Source: a virus | Direction: 5' to 3' (one strand) | DNA: 20,350 nt | IMG/VR virus record: IMGVR_UViG_3300006917_000202 | Location: 1 to 20,350 of that record | Shown here: piece after piece, positions 18,916 through 20,350 of the stretch | Layout of the letters: each line of letters opens with the position of its first letter | Numbering within the stretch: position 1 is the first letter of the stretch | Translations under genes and position numbers: made by a program | Notes under the pieces: model-generated | Databases searched by the model: none | What the model was told of the DNA's origin: nothing | Seen by the model: the letters and a program-made list of their open reading frames with translations, nothing else

Positions 18916-20350
18916 TGGCATCAGTAATTCGCCTCAAAAGGCGCGCAACAGGATCGAGTGGCGCACCAGCATCGCTGGCTAACGCCGAAGTAGCATTCAA
19001 CGAAGTAGATAATACGCTTTACTACGGTAAGGGTGGAACCTCTACAGCAGCAGCCAGCATCATTCCGATTGCTGGACCTGGTGCGTATGTGGATCTTACT
19101 AGCAACCAGACCGTAGATGGCGACAAGAACTTTGTAGCGACTACAAACATTAACTCGCTACAGCTTAATGGCGCGCAGGTTACTGCAAACGCTGCCGAGC
19201 TTAACCAGCTTGACGACGTAACAGCAGGTACCGCGTCAGCTTCTAAAGCACTTGTTGTCGATGCAAACAAAGACCTAGATTTTGCAGGTGGTTCAGTCAC
19301 CATGCAGGATCTCGTCGTAAACGGCGACCTTACTGTTAATGGTACTGAGACCATCATTAACACTCAGACTATTGAGGTTGAGGACAAGAACATTGAGATG
19401 GGTGTTGTTGCGACACCTTCCGATGCTACAGCCGATGGCGGTGGAATTATCCTCAAAGGAACCACCGACAAAAGCATTCTTTGGCTTGATGCGTCCGATT
19501 CGTGGACCAGCTCAGAGCATATTGATCTAGCGTCTGGCAAGTCGCTGAAGATCAATGGCACTGACGTTCTTTCCAGCACTGCACTTGGTTCTGGTGTTGT
19601 TAGTTCTTCGCTTGAAAGCGTTGGAACTATCAGCTCAGGTACTTGGCAAGGCACTGAGATCGCTGTCGCGCATGGCGGTACTGGCGCTGACAATGAGCAG
19701 GATGCCATTAACACCCTTACGCAAGTGTCCGGTGCGTCTATTGGACAGGTTCTCACAAAGGTCGGCAACGACGCTGTGTGGTCCACTCCAGAGGACACTG
19801 GGATCACGACCCTAAACGGTCTGACGGCTGATTCGCAGTCTTTTGCCACGGGAACAAGTGGTTCGGACTTCAACATTGACTCGTCTGGTTCTACGCACAC
19901 GTTTAACATTCCCGATGCTTCTTCAAGCAATCGCGGTCTTGTAACAACGGGAGCGCAGACACTTGCTGGTGCTAAGACCTTTGCGGAAAGTGTTACTGTT
20001 GATGTTGCTAATCCGAATCTTACCCTTACCAACACTGAGGGTGGACGTGGTGCTGCGTTTGGTTTGTTTTCGGGAAATCTCTACATCACTCGCTCAGGTG
20101 GAAACCTTGGTGGGAACTGGCCAGCAACTATCAACCTTGAGACTAATTCTTGGGGTCTAAACCGCTACACACCAGCAGCGCAGTTGCATGTTGGAATCAG
20201 CGATGCTTCTAGCAAGGGTTTTGTTGTTACTGCTAAGGCAAGTCAGTCAGCAAACCTGATGGAGCTTCAAAACAGCGATGAAACTTCGTTGTTTACTGTT
20301 AGCAACACTGGCGTTGTAACCGCTGGCGAATGGCAGGGTACGGACGTTGG
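18915..20350 (+). CDS. Tail fibre-like structural protein (3' end outside window)
   Basis: 478 full codons from ATG 18915; the frame is open to the window end. The N-terminus (MASVIRLKRRATGSSGAPAS then LANAEVAFNEVDNTLYYGKG) is a known start for fibre/appendage proteins of marine-type phages. NAAELNQLD (residues 92-100), VNGDLTVNGTETIINTQTI and the repeated GTWQGTEI / GEWQGTDV words are shaft repeats. LNRYTPAAQLHVG near the end is the phrase that usually precedes an S74 region in full-length fibres. It is likely an appendage binding the host. It shares style but no long identity with the fibre at the window start. Confidence 0.88.
   Translation, partial: MASVIRLKRRATGSSGAPASLANAEVAFNEVDNTLYYGKGGTSTAAASIIPIAGPGAYVDLTSNQTVDGDKNFVATTNINSLQLNGAQVTANAAELNQLDDVTAGTASASKALVVDANKDLDFAGGSVTMQDLVVNGDLTVNGTETIINTQTIEVEDKNIEMGVVATPSDATADGGGIILKGTTDKSILWLDASDSWTSSEHIDLASGKSLKINGTDVLSSTALGSGVVSSSLESVGTISSGTWQGTEIAVAHGGTGADNEQDAINTLTQVSGASIGQVLTKVGNDAVWSTPEDTGITTLNGLTADSQSFATGTSGSDFNIDSSGSTHTFNIPDASSSNRGLVTTGAQTLAGAKTFAESVTVDVANPNLTLTNTEGGRGAAFGLFSGNLYITRSGGNLGGNWPATINLETNSWGLNRYTPAAQLHVGISDASSKGFVVTAKASQSANLMELQNSDETSLFTVSNTGVVTAGEWQGTDV

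Overview
The window is part of a tailed double-stranded DNA bacteriophage genome (or a prophage derived from one). It carries a large terminase, a P22-type portal, a scaffold-like protein, an HK97-fold-like major capsid protein, two fibre proteins, a lysis-like cassette and a Bet/RecT recombinase. No bacterial housekeeping gene is visible. The long portal with its coiled-coil C-terminus suggests a podovirus-like virion, but no tail-tube, tape-measure or tubular tail gene lies in the window, so this is inference. Base composition is roughly balanced. Shine-Dalgarno sequences are of the AGGAG type and there are DnaA boxes, so the host is an ordinary bacterium that I cannot name. No integrase, CRISPR array, insertion sequence or DNA polymerase is visible.

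Layout. (1) Positions 2-2955, plus strand: the 3' part of a tail fibre with an S74 self-cleaving chaperone, then a tightly coupled cassette of a DUF5675 protein, a small membrane/coiled-coil protein, an exported cysteine-rich protein and a holin-like protein. (2) Positions 2952-5281, minus strand: seven overlapping genes, including a VRR-NUC nuclease, a 44-residue lysine-rich protein and a helicase-loader-like protein read first. (3) Positions 5282-5933: about 650 bases without a convincing gene, holding palindromes, iteron-like repeats, two DnaA boxes, an AT-rich tract and a plus-strand terminator. This is the best origin candidate. (4) Positions 5934-10088, minus strand: a tRNA-Asn(GUU), two ribbon-helix-helix proteins (one fused to a zinc ribbon), Bet/RecT and six small early-type genes, many preceded by a near-identical ribosome-binding cassette. 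(5) Positions 10089-10175: a divergent control region with two palindromic operators, followed by an XRE-type regulator on the plus strand. (6) Positions 10931-20350, plus strand: the late packaging and head module in the order TerS, DUF551, zinc ribbon, TerL, portal, small protein, scaffold, major capsid, decoration-like protein, small protein, and the 5' part of a fibre.

How it fits together. Leftward genes look early (regulation, recombination, replication start) and rightward genes look late (packaging, head, fibres, lysis). The switch probably sits at 10089-10175, where the leftward early operon and the XRE regulator diverge. The late region starts behind a 400-base leader containing three copies of a CACYGTTCTA element. 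The rightward lysis block ends head-on against the leftward block with overlapping stop codons and no terminator. Both window edges cut through fibre genes, so the remaining tail genes probably lie outside.

Most unusual points: the lysis cassette with no standard endolysin; the origin-like region with a possible untranslated plus-strand transcript; repeated operators (CTATGTNNACATAG twice, GCATCATGC core twice); a 26-bp tandem repeat before one early gene; the late-leader repeats; a 42-codon frame split by one TAG just before TerL; and an 11-bp hairpin overlapping the capsid ribosome-binding site.
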